From assembly GCF_963664915.1 (NCBI RefSeq), contig NZ_OY761810.1:1750661-1814660 (forward strand): 64,000 nt of DNA, given 5' to 3'. The notes beneath the pieces are model-generated. The model did not search any database. It was given only the letters and a program-made list of their open reading frames with translations, and was not told where the DNA came from. Source of the DNA: an uncultured Caproiciproducens sp. (GTDB lineage: Bacteria > Bacillota > Clostridia > Oscillospirales > Acutalibacteraceae). This document shows positions 50,547 through 59,490 of the stretch, in pieces. Position 1 is the first letter of the stretch, and each line of letters opens with the position of its first letter. Both the position numbers and the translations under genes were made by a program.

Positions 50547-51902
50547 ATGAATGCAAAAAGCGTAAAAAAAGCGTTGCTATTTAATGATTTTTTATCATCG
50601 CTTTCAGGGGTACCTCTTGAAATAAAATATAAGCATTTAGCACATATTTTTCGTGTCTCAGAATCCACTATTTCAAAATTGAGGCATGAAAAACTTAACA
50701 AAATGCCGTCGGGAATCCATCCCGATGTCATTGGCGCCGACTTTGCCAGCGGGGTTGTGCAGTCATTTGCTCCCTCCGGCAGTACGGTCAGACGCTTTTC
50801 CGCGTATGCGCAGATGATATCTGAAAACTACCTTGTTTCTGAAAAACTTGAAAAAGCGGCTGCGTGTCTTGCCGGTATCGGCTCGGTCGACGATGATTTC
50901 GCAAAAAGAATTTATACAGACGATATTCCTCAATTTATCCGGTGCTGTTATGAAGAGGCTTATGTCAACTCTGAAACGGACTTTTCCAGCCATGCGGCTT
51001 CCCGCGTCTCTGTTCAGTCAGACATCATTTATCGTAAAATATGCGATATCATCAACCGCGACACTTTTGACGATGACAAGCTGAAACAGCTTTTAAATGT
51101 TGTATTTGCGGCAAATATTCGTCATCAGATCAATACCGTAATTAGCAGCAGATCCGTTCTGGATCTGATTGACAGGTTTGTGCAAAATCAGGCGGGCGAA
51201 CCTTTTTATAACTATATCCACCGTACGGAAGTGATCTCCATTTCGGAGGATGCCACGCAAATGGCGCGAGCCATCAAGGGGCGCCAGCAAATCGTACTTC
51301 AAACACTGAAGCCACAGGAATTCGTTCTGCGTCAGCCGCTGAATCACTATCTGGATTTGCCTGATGACGAGATTATCAGAAGTGTGTTTCGAACATTTAC
51401 CTGTACCATCAACCATATTCCCCTCATCAAGTATCTCAATTTAAATGAAAATGCGAATTATACTGATATGGAACAGTTTTTAGCGGTCTGCCAGGTGCAT
51501 GACAACGTCAGTGGAACGATCAACACGGAACTGACGTTTCGGTTTTGTCTTTATCCCAGCGTTCTTGGGGAAACGATGAACGTTCTTTACGAATACTGCT
51601 TCGTTACGCCGTTTATTGAAAATATTTCCTGCAATTACAGCTTTTCGCTGTTTTATCCCTGCAAGTTTTTGGAGCATGAGTTCGCACTTGACGCGAAAAC
51701 CAAAAAAAAGTGGGGTGTTCAGGTTAAGCTCTTTACACCCATGACAACCAGTGCCTGTACTTCCGAAAGTTCGGATGAACCCATTGTGCAGAGTGGGGGA
51801 ACCAGTGATCTGAAACGGATTACCTTTTATGACTGGGCAATGCCCGGGACTGGTTATCTTCGTAATATCTATGAGCTAAAATATGCCAGCGGGGAAAAAT
51901 AA
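50547..51902 (+). CDS. 451-residue protein with HTH-like N-terminus, function unknown
   Basis: I do not recognise a family. Residues 30-52 (KHLAHIFRVSESTISKLRHEK) look like a helix-turn-helix. The rest is soluble, with mixed helix and strand, and has no membrane segment or known catalytic motif. The ATG at 50547 follows GGGAG; the frame opens 18 bases earlier. It lies between the minor pilins and a MORN-repeat gene and has its own promoter. A role as regulator of the pilus or surface genes is possible, but that rests only on position and the HTH-like part. Confidence 0.6.
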   Translation: MNAKSVKKALLFNDFLSSLSGVPLEIKYKHLAHIFRVSESTISKLRHEKLNKMPSGIHPDVIGADFASGVVQSFAPSGSTVRRFSAYAQMISENYLVSEKLEKAAACLAGIGSVDDDFAKRIYTDDIPQFIRCCYEEAYVNSETDFSSHAASRVSVQSDIIYRKICDIINRDTFDDDKLKQLLNVVFAANIRHQINTVISSRSVLDLIDRFVQNQAGEPFYNYIHRTEVISISEDATQMARAIKGRQQIVLQTLKPQEFVLRQPLNHYLDLPDDEIIRSVFRTFTCTINHIPLIKYLNLNENANYTDMEQFLAVCQVHDNVSGTINTELTFRFCLYPSVLGETMNVLYEYCFVTPFIENISCNYSFSLFYPCKFLEHEFALDAKTKKKWGVQVKLFTPMTTSACTSESSDEPIVQSGGTSDLKRITFYDWAMPGTGYLRNIYELKYASGEK

Positions 51903-51935
51903 AAAAGGCAACATTTGTTAATTACGCGGTTTCTA

Positions 51936-51965
51936 TTGCATGCGCTGTGCAACATCATATATAAT
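51936..51965 (+). promoter_or_regulatory. promoter of the MORN/metallo-hydrolase operon
   Basis: TTGCAT, 18 bases, TATAAT, about 30 bases before the MORN gene start. Confidence 0.6.
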
Positions 51966-51997
51966 AGAAAAATAACCGCATGAGAGGAGGCTTTCCG

Positions 51998-53314
51998 ATG
52001 TTTTATACGGTCTGTTACAGACGGTATGACGGCAGTATCCAAAACAATGCGGCTCTTACGGAAGTGCGGCGCAGCTATCTGACGACCCACAGGTCCAAAG
52101 CGGGCAGAACACACAGCCGTTTGGCCGGAACGGAACTCACTGTCCGTTATAAAATAAGCAAAAGAAAATTCTTATGGGTTAAGACAAGCGGAAAAGCTGT
52201 CCTTCAGAAAACATATCGTCAAAAATACGGCTACTACATATTAACGCGCGGCATGACGGGGGAGACCGTCAGCAAGGCGCGTTTCGGCAAAGACCATACA
52301 TGGCTTCAAACTGCTTATTACTCGGGCGATACAGCACGCCCGGAGGCGATTTTGAAACCGGAGCAGGGGCAAGATATCCTTGTTTTGCTGCGGCTGATTC
52401 CGGAAACGGGAAGATATGCGCGCATGGAACTTTTCCCGAGTGAAAGTGGCGGCGCGACGGCGCAGCAGAGCCTTGTAAACACCTTGGTGGGGGAGCCGCA
52501 GGTCTATGCGGAAACAGACGGCGGAAGTTTTTTCTACAGTTCTTCATGGGAAACAGAGCGCCGTATGGCCGTGATGAAAGACCTGAATTCCGGAAAAGAG
52601 AGCCTTATTCCTGAATGGCCGTGTGAAAAAGAAGTATCAGTTCCTTTCAATTATATTGAGAATGACCATCCTGTTCAACCGTCCGCAATCGAACCGGAAA
52701 AGCCGCTTTTTAAGGCTCCGCATGAGCCGGACTATGCGGCCGACCATGAAATCTTCACCACGGATGAACCGTTTCAGCCGCCTGTCCGTTATACGGTTGC
52801 CGGTAAAGGGCTGTATGGTGAAGCGCAGGTCTGTGATTATATTCCTCTGCATGTGGAACGCGATACGAAACGCATTGTCATCAGCGCGGAAGAAAGCTAC
52901 ACTTATTTCGGCAGGGTGATTGACGGGCTTCGGCAGGGACGAGGCCGCACCCAGATGCAGAACGGCTGTACTGCCTATGAAGGTGATTACCTTGACGATA
53001 AACGTGACGGATTTGGGGCCTATTATTACAAATCGGGAAAAATCTGTTATGTGGGCGGCTGGAAAGCCAATAAACGTGACGGGGTGGGCGTGTCGTACAG
53101 CTCACAGGACGGCTCGATTTTCGTTGGCAAGTGGAAAGACAATATTCCGACCGGCAGCGGGGCGGCGTTTGACGCCGACGGACGGCTGATTTATACCGGC
53201 GAGTGGAAAAACGGCCTGCGACATGGCCGGGGAACCGAATATAAAAACGGGGAAGTAATTTTTACGGGCGAATTTCGTGAAGATAAATATTATTCAGGGT
53301 ATAAGCATATGTAG
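51998..53314 (+). CDS. MORN-repeat protein
   Basis: A 438-residue protein. The first 300 residues are unlike anything I know and have no signal peptide. Residues from about 306 hold five MORN repeats and a partial sixth (YEGDYLDDKRDGFGAYYY, YTGEWKNGLRHGRGTEYK and others), which form an elongated beta sheet and often bind lipids or proteins. The ATG at 51998 follows GAGGAGG. The metallo-hydrolase gene comes 31 bases later in the same direction, so the two form an operon. Function unknown. Confidence 0.75.
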   Translation: MFYTVCYRRYDGSIQNNAALTEVRRSYLTTHRSKAGRTHSRLAGTELTVRYKISKRKFLWVKTSGKAVLQKTYRQKYGYYILTRGMTGETVSKARFGKDHTWLQTAYYSGDTARPEAILKPEQGQDILVLLRLIPETGRYARMELFPSESGGATAQQSLVNTLVGEPQVYAETDGGSFFYSSSWETERRMAVMKDLNSGKESLIPEWPCEKEVSVPFNYIENDHPVQPSAIEPEKPLFKAPHEPDYAADHEIFTTDEPFQPPVRYTVAGKGLYGEAQVCDYIPLHVERDTKRIVISAEESYTYFGRVIDGLRQGRGRTQMQNGCTAYEGDYLDDKRDGFGAYYYKSGKICYVGGWKANKRDGVGVSYSSQDGSIFVGKWKDNIPTGSGAAFDADGRLIYTGEWKNGLRHGRGTEYKNGEVIFTGEFREDKYYSGYKHM

Positions 53315-53345
53315 ACGCCATCATTAATCGACAGAGGTGTGAAAA

Positions 53346-54608
53346 TTGCAGAGTATCGAAATACATCAATTGAGCTGCGGCGAATGTATTGTGCTGCGGG
53401 GAGCGAATAAAGACATTCTGATGGTGGACTGCGGGGAGACGGCGCAGGGCGGGGTTCCGGATATTATGAAACGGTACTCCGGTGCGGCGTTCCGCAGCTT
53501 TCTGCTGACCCACTATCATAATGACGAACTGCGGGCACTGGAGCGGATTGTGAAAATAAATCCGAATTACCTTGACCGGATTTATCTGCCCTTCTTACCC
53601 TGTGACAGGCGGGGCAGGCCGCTGCTGTTGGAATTTGCCCTGTTTGCTCATGTGTTTTCCAGAAGCCGGGACGATTCTTATAATGAAGATACAGCCGTAC
53701 TGCGTATTTTTCACGATCTTGCCGAAAAAATTGGCGCCGGCCGCATGATGGTGCTGAAAGCGGATTCCAATTTTCGGTTCGATGGTGTGGACTATGATGT
53801 ATTATGGCCTGCTGCGGAGCGTTTCCCGTTTTCAGACCTTTTTGCCGCCGCGGTAGAGGATATGAACGTATGCCTGTCATCGCCGTTTCTGCCCGAGGCC
53901 GCGAAGGACTTTCTGCGCCTCAAGGATCAGTTTTGCACCGCATATCTGGCTTGCTGCCGTACTTCGCCCATGGAGCAGACAAATATCAGCAGTATGGCTG
54001 CTATCTATAATAATATAGAAGAAATGATACCGCAGCTCAGTGGGCTGCCGTCCGCACCCGATATTGCAGAGATACTCGGCCGCCCTACTACGCGAACCGC
54101 ATATGCGGCGGAATGCCGCGCGGCAAGTGTGATTTTCCATAACCGCCGCAAAAGGGAGGCAAGCACCGACGACGTTCTGATGACAGGTGCCGCCGAACCG
54201 GAGAGTATGGATGCGGTATCCGGCAGGCTTTACGATGGTTACTTTATTCTGAAAGCGCCCCAGCATGGAGCGCCACTTGCGTGGAGCCATGTTTTCGGAG
54301 AAATCAGCGCCTCGCATATCTTAATCAGTCATGGGAATAACAGGGAATACGAATCCATTGCGGCCGAATATATCGATTTGCCTGCAATCAGGCATTGCAC
54401 CGATTCTTCGGGCTGCCCTTGGTTTCAAAGCAGCGGGTGTTCCTGCAACCGTATGAGCTGCTGCTATGATTTGCCGCGTCCCGGACTGGCAATAAAATGC
54501 CCCTGCTGCCAGGACGCGAAAAACGATGCGCCCTGTGGAATTTACGTGATTACCTCCTCCGGTACACGCTCCTGCTTGTGTGACGGAAAACCGGTAAATA
54601 TTAACTAG
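53346..54608 (+). CDS. ComEC-like metallo-beta-lactamase-fold hydrolase with Cys-rich tail
   Basis: A 420-residue soluble protein. LMVDCGE, LLTHYHNDEL (metal-binding loop, reduced from HxHxDH), LKAPQHGAPLAWS and ILISHGNNREY match the MBL domain of ComEC-type proteins, which degrade one DNA strand during uptake; no ComEC channel is attached. The last 75 residues hold twelve cysteines, many in CC or CxC groups, likely a metal site. Start TTG at 53346 after GAGGTG. It is co-transcribed with the MORN gene. A link to DNA uptake through the nearby pili is tempting but unproven, and the altered metal loop leaves activity open. Confidence 0.7.
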   Translation: MQSIEIHQLSCGECIVLRGANKDILMVDCGETAQGGVPDIMKRYSGAAFRSFLLTHYHNDELRALERIVKINPNYLDRIYLPFLPCDRRGRPLLLEFALFAHVFSRSRDDSYNEDTAVLRIFHDLAEKIGAGRMMVLKADSNFRFDGVDYDVLWPAAERFPFSDLFAAAVEDMNVCLSSPFLPEAAKDFLRLKDQFCTAYLACCRTSPMEQTNISSMAAIYNNIEEMIPQLSGLPSAPDIAEILGRPTTRTAYAAECRAASVIFHNRRKREASTDDVLMTGAAEPESMDAVSGRLYDGYFILKAPQHGAPLAWSHVFGEISASHILISHGNNREYESIAAEYIDLPAIRHCTDSSGCPWFQSSGCSCNRMSCCYDLPRPGLAIKCPCCQDAKNDAPCGIYVITSSGTRSCLCDGKPVNIN

Positions 54609-54750
54609 TTGTGAACATAAAGGAAAATTCTCATGCATCATTTTTCTTAATGTGCCAATGTTTTCCATACTACAGGAGAAAGATGGCTTCAATACTGGAA
54701 AATCTTAATGAATTGTGCAAATATTATTAAAAAATATGTCCATTATATAC

Positions 54751-54779
54751 TTGACATTGATTGCCAAATATCTTATAAT
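54751..54779 (+). promoter_or_regulatory. perfect sigma-A promoter of the surface protein gene
   Basis: TTGACA at 54751-54756, 17 bases, TATAAT at 54774-54779. Both boxes are consensus. The start lies about 175 bases before the coding region. Confidence 0.9.
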
Positions 54780-54800
54780 CCAATTAAACATATGAGTGGT

Positions 54801-54855
54801 GGTTGTGGCTGCGGCAATGCCAAACGCATCATTGGCAAAGTTTTTCCACAAAACC
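54801..54855 (+). other. foldable mRNA leader of the surface protein gene
   Basis: Inner stem TGCCAA / TTGGCA (54818-54823 and 54832-54837) inside an outer stem GGTTGTGG with CCACAAAACC (bulged). A long folded leader is a known way to make surface-protein mRNA stable. The rest of 54609-54961 holds no gene that I can support. Confidence 0.5.
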
Positions 54856-54961
54856 ATTGCAAGTCAGGGGATTATCTTAACACCCATGGCGAACATGTAT
54901 GTTAAATTCTCATAGCACACGCAAATACGCAGAACGAACTATTTTAAGGAGGACAAAAAGG

Positions 54962-57745
54962 ATGAAAAAAATCACAGGAAAAGTTGTTTCACTCGTGCTT
55001 GCATTAGCACTTGTCGTAACTAGCTTTTCGGCAAACTTCGCTTTTGCTTCTACCAAGAAGACATTAAGCGGAACAGTATCTGACACACAGCACGACGACA
55101 TTTATCTCGTCAATGGGGACGAGAAAACTGTAAATCTTAACGATTGGCTTCTCGGTTCGGACCTAAACCTTGAGACCAAAGACCACAAAGCTGTTACCGG
55201 CGTAGAAATTAAAGCAATCTCCCACGTTTCTGGTGATAAGCTGGTTTCCGGTTCTATCAAGGATGACAAGGCGGAACTCAAATTAAAGGGCAAAACCGGT
55301 AAGGAAGTAGTCTCTGTTCTTTATCAGGGCGATTACTCTGATGACGACAATGACTACACTGTAAAAGGGAAAGCCAATTTGACCGTGCATGTCTACGACA
55401 AGGGAGACATTGTGTTCGGCGAAGCAAAGGATTCAAATTATTCTGCCACTAAAGTTGGCAAAGGGCTTGATGATTTTGAAACCTTTGCACAGAACAAAAA
55501 CAGTGAAAAGAAAATAGGCATCTACAAGGCGGTTCAGACAACTGGTTCCGCACTTGCTGACTTTGCGGATGTAAAACTGGTTACAGCAAAAGAGGCTATT
55601 ACTCTAGCTACTGGTGATAGTACGGATAACGTTTACTATTATGAAATGACCAGCGGTGAAGATGATGTTCATGTTGCAAATTATGCTAAGGATATTGCCA
55701 ATAGTGGTAGTGCTTTTGATTCAGAGCTTGACGCAACGATCGGAAGAGGCACTAAGGATTCAGGTGGAAAATATCCTACTGATGCAAAGACAGGCAATGT
55801 GACAATCAATGTCAAAAAACTTTCAACTGACAAGAGCAATTCCGGTAAATACAAACCTTCCAGTGATTCTGATGACAAATACACACTGAAGACTAAGGTT
55901 GAGAAAAAAATTGACGTCAGTGTAGCAAATGTACTGTCCTCAACTGGTAATTATACCATCAAGAAAGATGGCTCAACAACAAAATTGTTTGGCGGCGCAG
56001 ATGCAATTACCGTCAAGGATTATGAACTTGTTTTCCCAACAGGAACTCAGAAGGTTTCCGTTGAAGAAAAAACTAATGTGAAAAAGGTTTCTGGTACAGT
56101 TAAAACATTGGTGATTGGCGACGGCAAGGTCGATTCTGTTGATCTTGACAACGGTGATGTTGATGTGACCGACGGTAAGGTTGGTAGCATTAAGACCGAT
56201 GCTGATACAGGCAACTTCGGTAGAGTTGAAGTTACAGGCGGAACAGTCGGCAATATCGACACTACTGATGTCGATGATGCTGATGCGGGTACAGTTTCTG
56301 TTTCTGCTGGTACAGTCGGTGATATCAAATCCGATGACAAAGTAACAATTAAGTCCGATGATGAAGATGAAGCGGTTACAACTGGTGCGATTACCGCTCC
56401 TGAACTCGAAGCTTTTGCAGATGATGGAAAATTGAACATCAAGAGCATTAAATCCACCAAAGATAATGGCACATTCCTGCTCAAAGGTGAAAAGCTGACA
56501 GCAGGTTCCATAGATCTGGATTATTATGACACGACTGTTCAGTTTGGTGACGATGCGGACAATTTCGTTGGCAAACTTGTTGCTCCGTTAAATTCCAAGA
56601 ATGGCAAAATCAATACGGAGAACGAAGATACTGATGTTACATTGACTGGCACAGTCAGTGCGGATACAATCTCTGTTGGTACTGATTCCAAAATTGCTTT
56701 TGACGGCAATATTACTGTCAAGACAATAGATGGTGATGGTGCAATGAAGATTGCCGCTGGCAAGCTTTATGTTAGCGAAGGCGTTTCCAGCGTAAAACTG
56801 AAGCTTTCTGATGCAACTCTTACTCCGGGCACAACAGTCTTTAAGGCTGACAAAGACGCTGTTGATGTAGATGATTTTGACACCTTTGGCTTTACTCTTG
56901 ATAAGAGCACAGGTAACGATGTTGACACCTTTAAGCTTAAGACTCTTTCCTTTGCAGGTCCTGCAATCAATAAAACTTCTGTTAACATTGCAAAGGGCTA
57001 TTCCGAAACCTTTACAGCTTCCGCTTACCCGAACGGAACATCTCTTCCGACCGGTGCTACAATCAAGTGGGAACTTGACGGCGGCAGCAGCGATGTCTTT
57101 AAGCTGACAACAACAGGCAACACTGCCAAAGTTGAAGTTATAAGCCTTGACACTGCTTTTGCTTCCGAGAATAAGACCACACTGACTGCAACACTTTATG
57201 ATGCAGACGGTGATGAGATGGACGATTATGATGTTGCAAAATGTGAAATTACTGCAACTGCTGTACCGGATGCTACTTCCGACACAACGAAGGACTTCTC
57301 TGTTGCAAAGGGTTCCTCCTATCAGTTCAAGATTACTTCTGCAACTGCTCCTGCCTTCACAACCGGCACAGCAAGTGTCTTCGGTGTAGCTCTTGTCTCT
57401 CATACAGGCAATGACTACTTCTACAAGATTACTGCAACTGGTAATGTTGGCGCTTCTACTGGTATCTACCTCAACGGTGTAAAACTTCTTGTTGCTACTG
57501 TAAAAGCTCCTGCTTTCACAACTGACACAACTAAAGATGTTACCGTAAAAGGTTCTTACACTTTAAAGGTTACTGCTACTGCAACACCAACTTTCGCTCT
57601 TGGTACAGCAGGTGTTTTCAAAGCAGCTTTCGTTTCCAAGACTGGTAACGACTATCTGTACAAGATCACTTCTGTTGGCAAAGCTGGCGCAAAGACTGGC
57701 GTCTATGTAAATGGCGTTAAGACTTTTGTTGCTACTGTTGGCTAA
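54962..57745 (+). CDS. large secreted acidic surface protein (S-layer-like)
   Basis: A 927-residue protein with a signal peptide (MKKITGKVVSLVLALALVV, cleavage after AFA near residue 30). The mature chain is rich in Asp, Lys, Thr and Val. Around residues 370-480 short repeats of the form VTGGTVGNIDT suggest a beta-solenoid. The end holds two tandem repeats of about 75 residues (TTKDFSVAKGSSYQFKIT and TTKDVTVKGSYTLKVT, each closing with GVKxxVATV). No SLH, LPxTG or cell-wall-binding motif was found. ATG at 54962 follows AAGGAGG. A consensus promoter, a long leader and a strong terminator suggest an abundant coat protein. Confidence 0.75.
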   Translation: MKKITGKVVSLVLALALVVTSFSANFAFASTKKTLSGTVSDTQHDDIYLVNGDEKTVNLNDWLLGSDLNLETKDHKAVTGVEIKAISHVSGDKLVSGSIKDDKAELKLKGKTGKEVVSVLYQGDYSDDDNDYTVKGKANLTVHVYDKGDIVFGEAKDSNYSATKVGKGLDDFETFAQNKNSEKKIGIYKAVQTTGSALADFADVKLVTAKEAITLATGDSTDNVYYYEMTSGEDDVHVANYAKDIANSGSAFDSELDATIGRGTKDSGGKYPTDAKTGNVTINVKKLSTDKSNSGKYKPSSDSDDKYTLKTKVEKKIDVSVANVLSSTGNYTIKKDGSTTKLFGGADAITVKDYELVFPTGTQKVSVEEKTNVKKVSGTVKTLVIGDGKVDSVDLDNGDVDVTDGKVGSIKTDADTGNFGRVEVTGGTVGNIDTTDVDDADAGTVSVSAGTVGDIKSDDKVTIKSDDEDEAVTTGAITAPELEAFADDGKLNIKSIKSTKDNGTFLLKGEKLTAGSIDLDYYDTTVQFGDDADNFVGKLVAPLNSKNGKINTENEDTDVTLTGTVSADTISVGTDSKIAFDGNITVKTIDGDGAMKIAAGKLYVSEGVSSVKLKLSDATLTPGTTVFKADKDAVDVDDFDTFGFTLDKSTGNDVDTFKLKTLSFAGPAINKTSVNIAKGYSETFTASAYPNGTSLPTGATIKWELDGGSSDVFKLTTTGNTAKVEVISLDTAFASENKTTLTATLYDADGDEMDDYDVAKCEITATAVPDATSDTTKDFSVAKGSSYQFKITSATAPAFTTGTASVFGVALVSHTGNDYFYKITATGNVGASTGIYLNGVKLLVATVKAPAFTTDTTKDVTVKGSYTLKVTATATPTFALGTAGVFKAAFVSKTGNDYLYKITSVGKAGAKTGVYVNGVKTFVATVG

Positions 57746-57821
57746 GTAATCTTAGTTGCACAGGCAATCTCTTAATCAAATTATTACTATCTCAACAAAA
57801 TAAGTATAGTTGTATTTGCGT

Positions 57822-57858
57822 AGCGGCGGTTTGGGTGAAAGCCCAGACCGCCGCTTTG
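57822..57858 (+). terminator. terminator of the surface protein gene
   Basis: AGCGGCGGT with TGGG pairs with CCCA and ACCGCCGCT around a short loop, then T-rich bases. Confidence 0.85.
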
Positions 57859-58008
57859 TGCTGCTTTTACTAAAGCTTACTTCGAATCAATTGATTGTTA
57901 TAAATAACTAAACAAATTGTTTACAATTATTGTTTTGTACTGTTACTTGAAAAAAGATTCAAGATAACGTAGAATAGATATATTATAAAAACGCAGGGGA
58001 ACGGTAAA

Positions 58009-59400
58009 ATGATATTTAGCAGTTTGTTTTTTATGTTTGTGTTTTTACCAGTGGTATTGATCGTATATTTTCTTGTGCCGCGGAGATTCAAAAATCTCTG
58101 TCTGTTCATTTTCAGCTTGATTTTCTACGCATGGGGCGAACCGGTATATGTTTTACTGATGTTGTTTACCACTGGCTTTGATTATATAGCGGGATATTAT
58201 ATTAGCAAATACCGTGATGAAAAAGCAAAAGCCCGTGTTTTTTTGATTATCAGCATCTGTGTCAATCTTGGGCTGCTTGGCTTTTTTAAATATTCGGGCC
58301 TTCTGGTGGAAACATTTAATTCGATTGCCGGCCTTTCTCTGCCGTTGCCGGCGGTTGCACTTCCGATTGGCATTTCGTTTTATACTTTTGAGTCTCTATC
58401 TTATTCGATTGATATTTATCGCGGTGAAGCGCCGGCACAGCGTAATATTATTGATTTTGGTGCCTATATTTCCTTTTTCCCCCATCTTGTGGCCGGCCCG
58501 ATTGTCCGCTATGAAGATTTGGCGGAGCAGCTCCACAACCGTCAGGAAACACTGGAGAAATTCACAGTCGGTGCCAGACGCTTTATGGTTGGTCTATTTA
58601 AGAAAGTTCTGCTTGCAAATAATCTTGCCATGCTTGCAGACAAAGTGCAGTATATGGGCAACCCCAGCACCCTTACAGCCTGGCTCGGAATGCTTGCGTT
58701 TACTTTTCAGATTTATCTGGATTTTTCCGGATATTCGGATATGGCAATCGGCCTTGCAAATATGTTTGGTTTTAAAATTCCTGAAAACTTCAATTATCCA
58801 TATATTTCACGCAGTGTTTCTGAATTTTGGCGCCGCTGGCACATTACTTTGGGAACATGGTTCCGCGAATATGTCTACATCCCCCTCGGGGGCAATCGCT
58901 GCTCAACCATAAAGAACGTTCGTAATCTTGCAATTGTATGGGTATTGACCGGTATCTGGCATGGTGCGAGCTGGAACTTTGCTATCTGGGGCGCCTATTA
59001 TGCTGTGTTAATCATCTGTGAGAAATTGTTTCTTCAGAAATGGCTTGATAAGATACCTGTTTTCTTTCAATGGCTTTACAGCTTTTTAGCTGCGGTGATC
59101 GGCTGGGTATTTTTCTCATATCTTGATATTCACAAAGCATTCGGCGTACTTGGCGCGATGTTCGGGCTTGCATCCGGCGCGGACAAGCTTGGTGTTTATT
59201 CGTTAGTCACTTATGCGCCCATACTGATTATCGCGGCATTGTGCAGTTCAACAATGGTTGAAAATTTGACGGAAAGGCTTCGTAATAGCGGAATACCCGG
59301 GAAGATAATCTGGAGTGCTGGCTTTATCTGCCTGTTTATTATGTCAATGACATTTTTAGTGGATAATTCTTACAATCCGTTCCTCTATTTCCGTTTTTAA
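58009..59400 (+). CDS. MBOAT-family O-acyltransferase (AlgI/DltB-like)
   Basis: A 463-residue membrane protein with about ten to twelve hydrophobic segments. Family marks are SLSYSIDIYRGE, FFPHLVAGPIVR, the loop RRWHITLGTWFREYVYIPLGG and the catalytic His in TGIWHGASWNF. Relatives move acetyl groups across the membrane onto alginate or other polymers (AlgI, PatA) or D-alanine onto teichoic acid (DltB). The start is ATG at 58009 behind a weak AGGGGA. A DHHW protein follows, as in AlgI-AlgJ pairs, so O-acetylation of a surface glycan is likely. Confidence 0.9.
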   Translation: MIFSSLFFMFVFLPVVLIVYFLVPRRFKNLCLFIFSLIFYAWGEPVYVLLMLFTTGFDYIAGYYISKYRDEKAKARVFLIISICVNLGLLGFFKYSGLLVETFNSIAGLSLPLPAVALPIGISFYTFESLSYSIDIYRGEAPAQRNIIDFGAYISFFPHLVAGPIVRYEDLAEQLHNRQETLEKFTVGARRFMVGLFKKVLLANNLAMLADKVQYMGNPSTLTAWLGMLAFTFQIYLDFSGYSDMAIGLANMFGFKIPENFNYPYISRSVSEFWRRWHITLGTWFREYVYIPLGGNRCSTIKNVRNLAIVWVLTGIWHGASWNFAIWGAYYAVLIICEKLFLQKWLDKIPVFFQWLYSFLAAVIGWVFFSYLDIHKAFGVLGAMFGLASGADKLGVYSLVTYAPILIIAALCSSTMVENLTERLRNSGIPGKIIWSAGFICLFIMSMTFLVDNSYNPFLYFRF

Positions 59401-59490
59401 TCAGATGACAGGCAGAAGTCAAATCGTGCACAATAGCAACTATGCGAATGCATGGATGCTATTAAGTTCAATGGTTTTTAAAGGTGAAAC

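Noticed and set aside
54792-54905. A 37-codon frame with four Cys and several His (MSGGCGCGNAKR and on) in the leader of the surface protein gene
   Set aside because: It begins only a few bases after the expected transcription start and has no ribosome binding site; base pairing in the same stretch explains it better as RNA structure.
55102-57403. Several Ser- or Cys-rich leftward frames opposite the surface protein gene
   Set aside because: They reflect the biased codons of the repetitive rightward gene.
56100-57745. Repeats that might suggest a CRISPR array
   Set aside because: They follow codons, differ in length and encode a protein repeat; no spacer pattern is present anywhere in the window.
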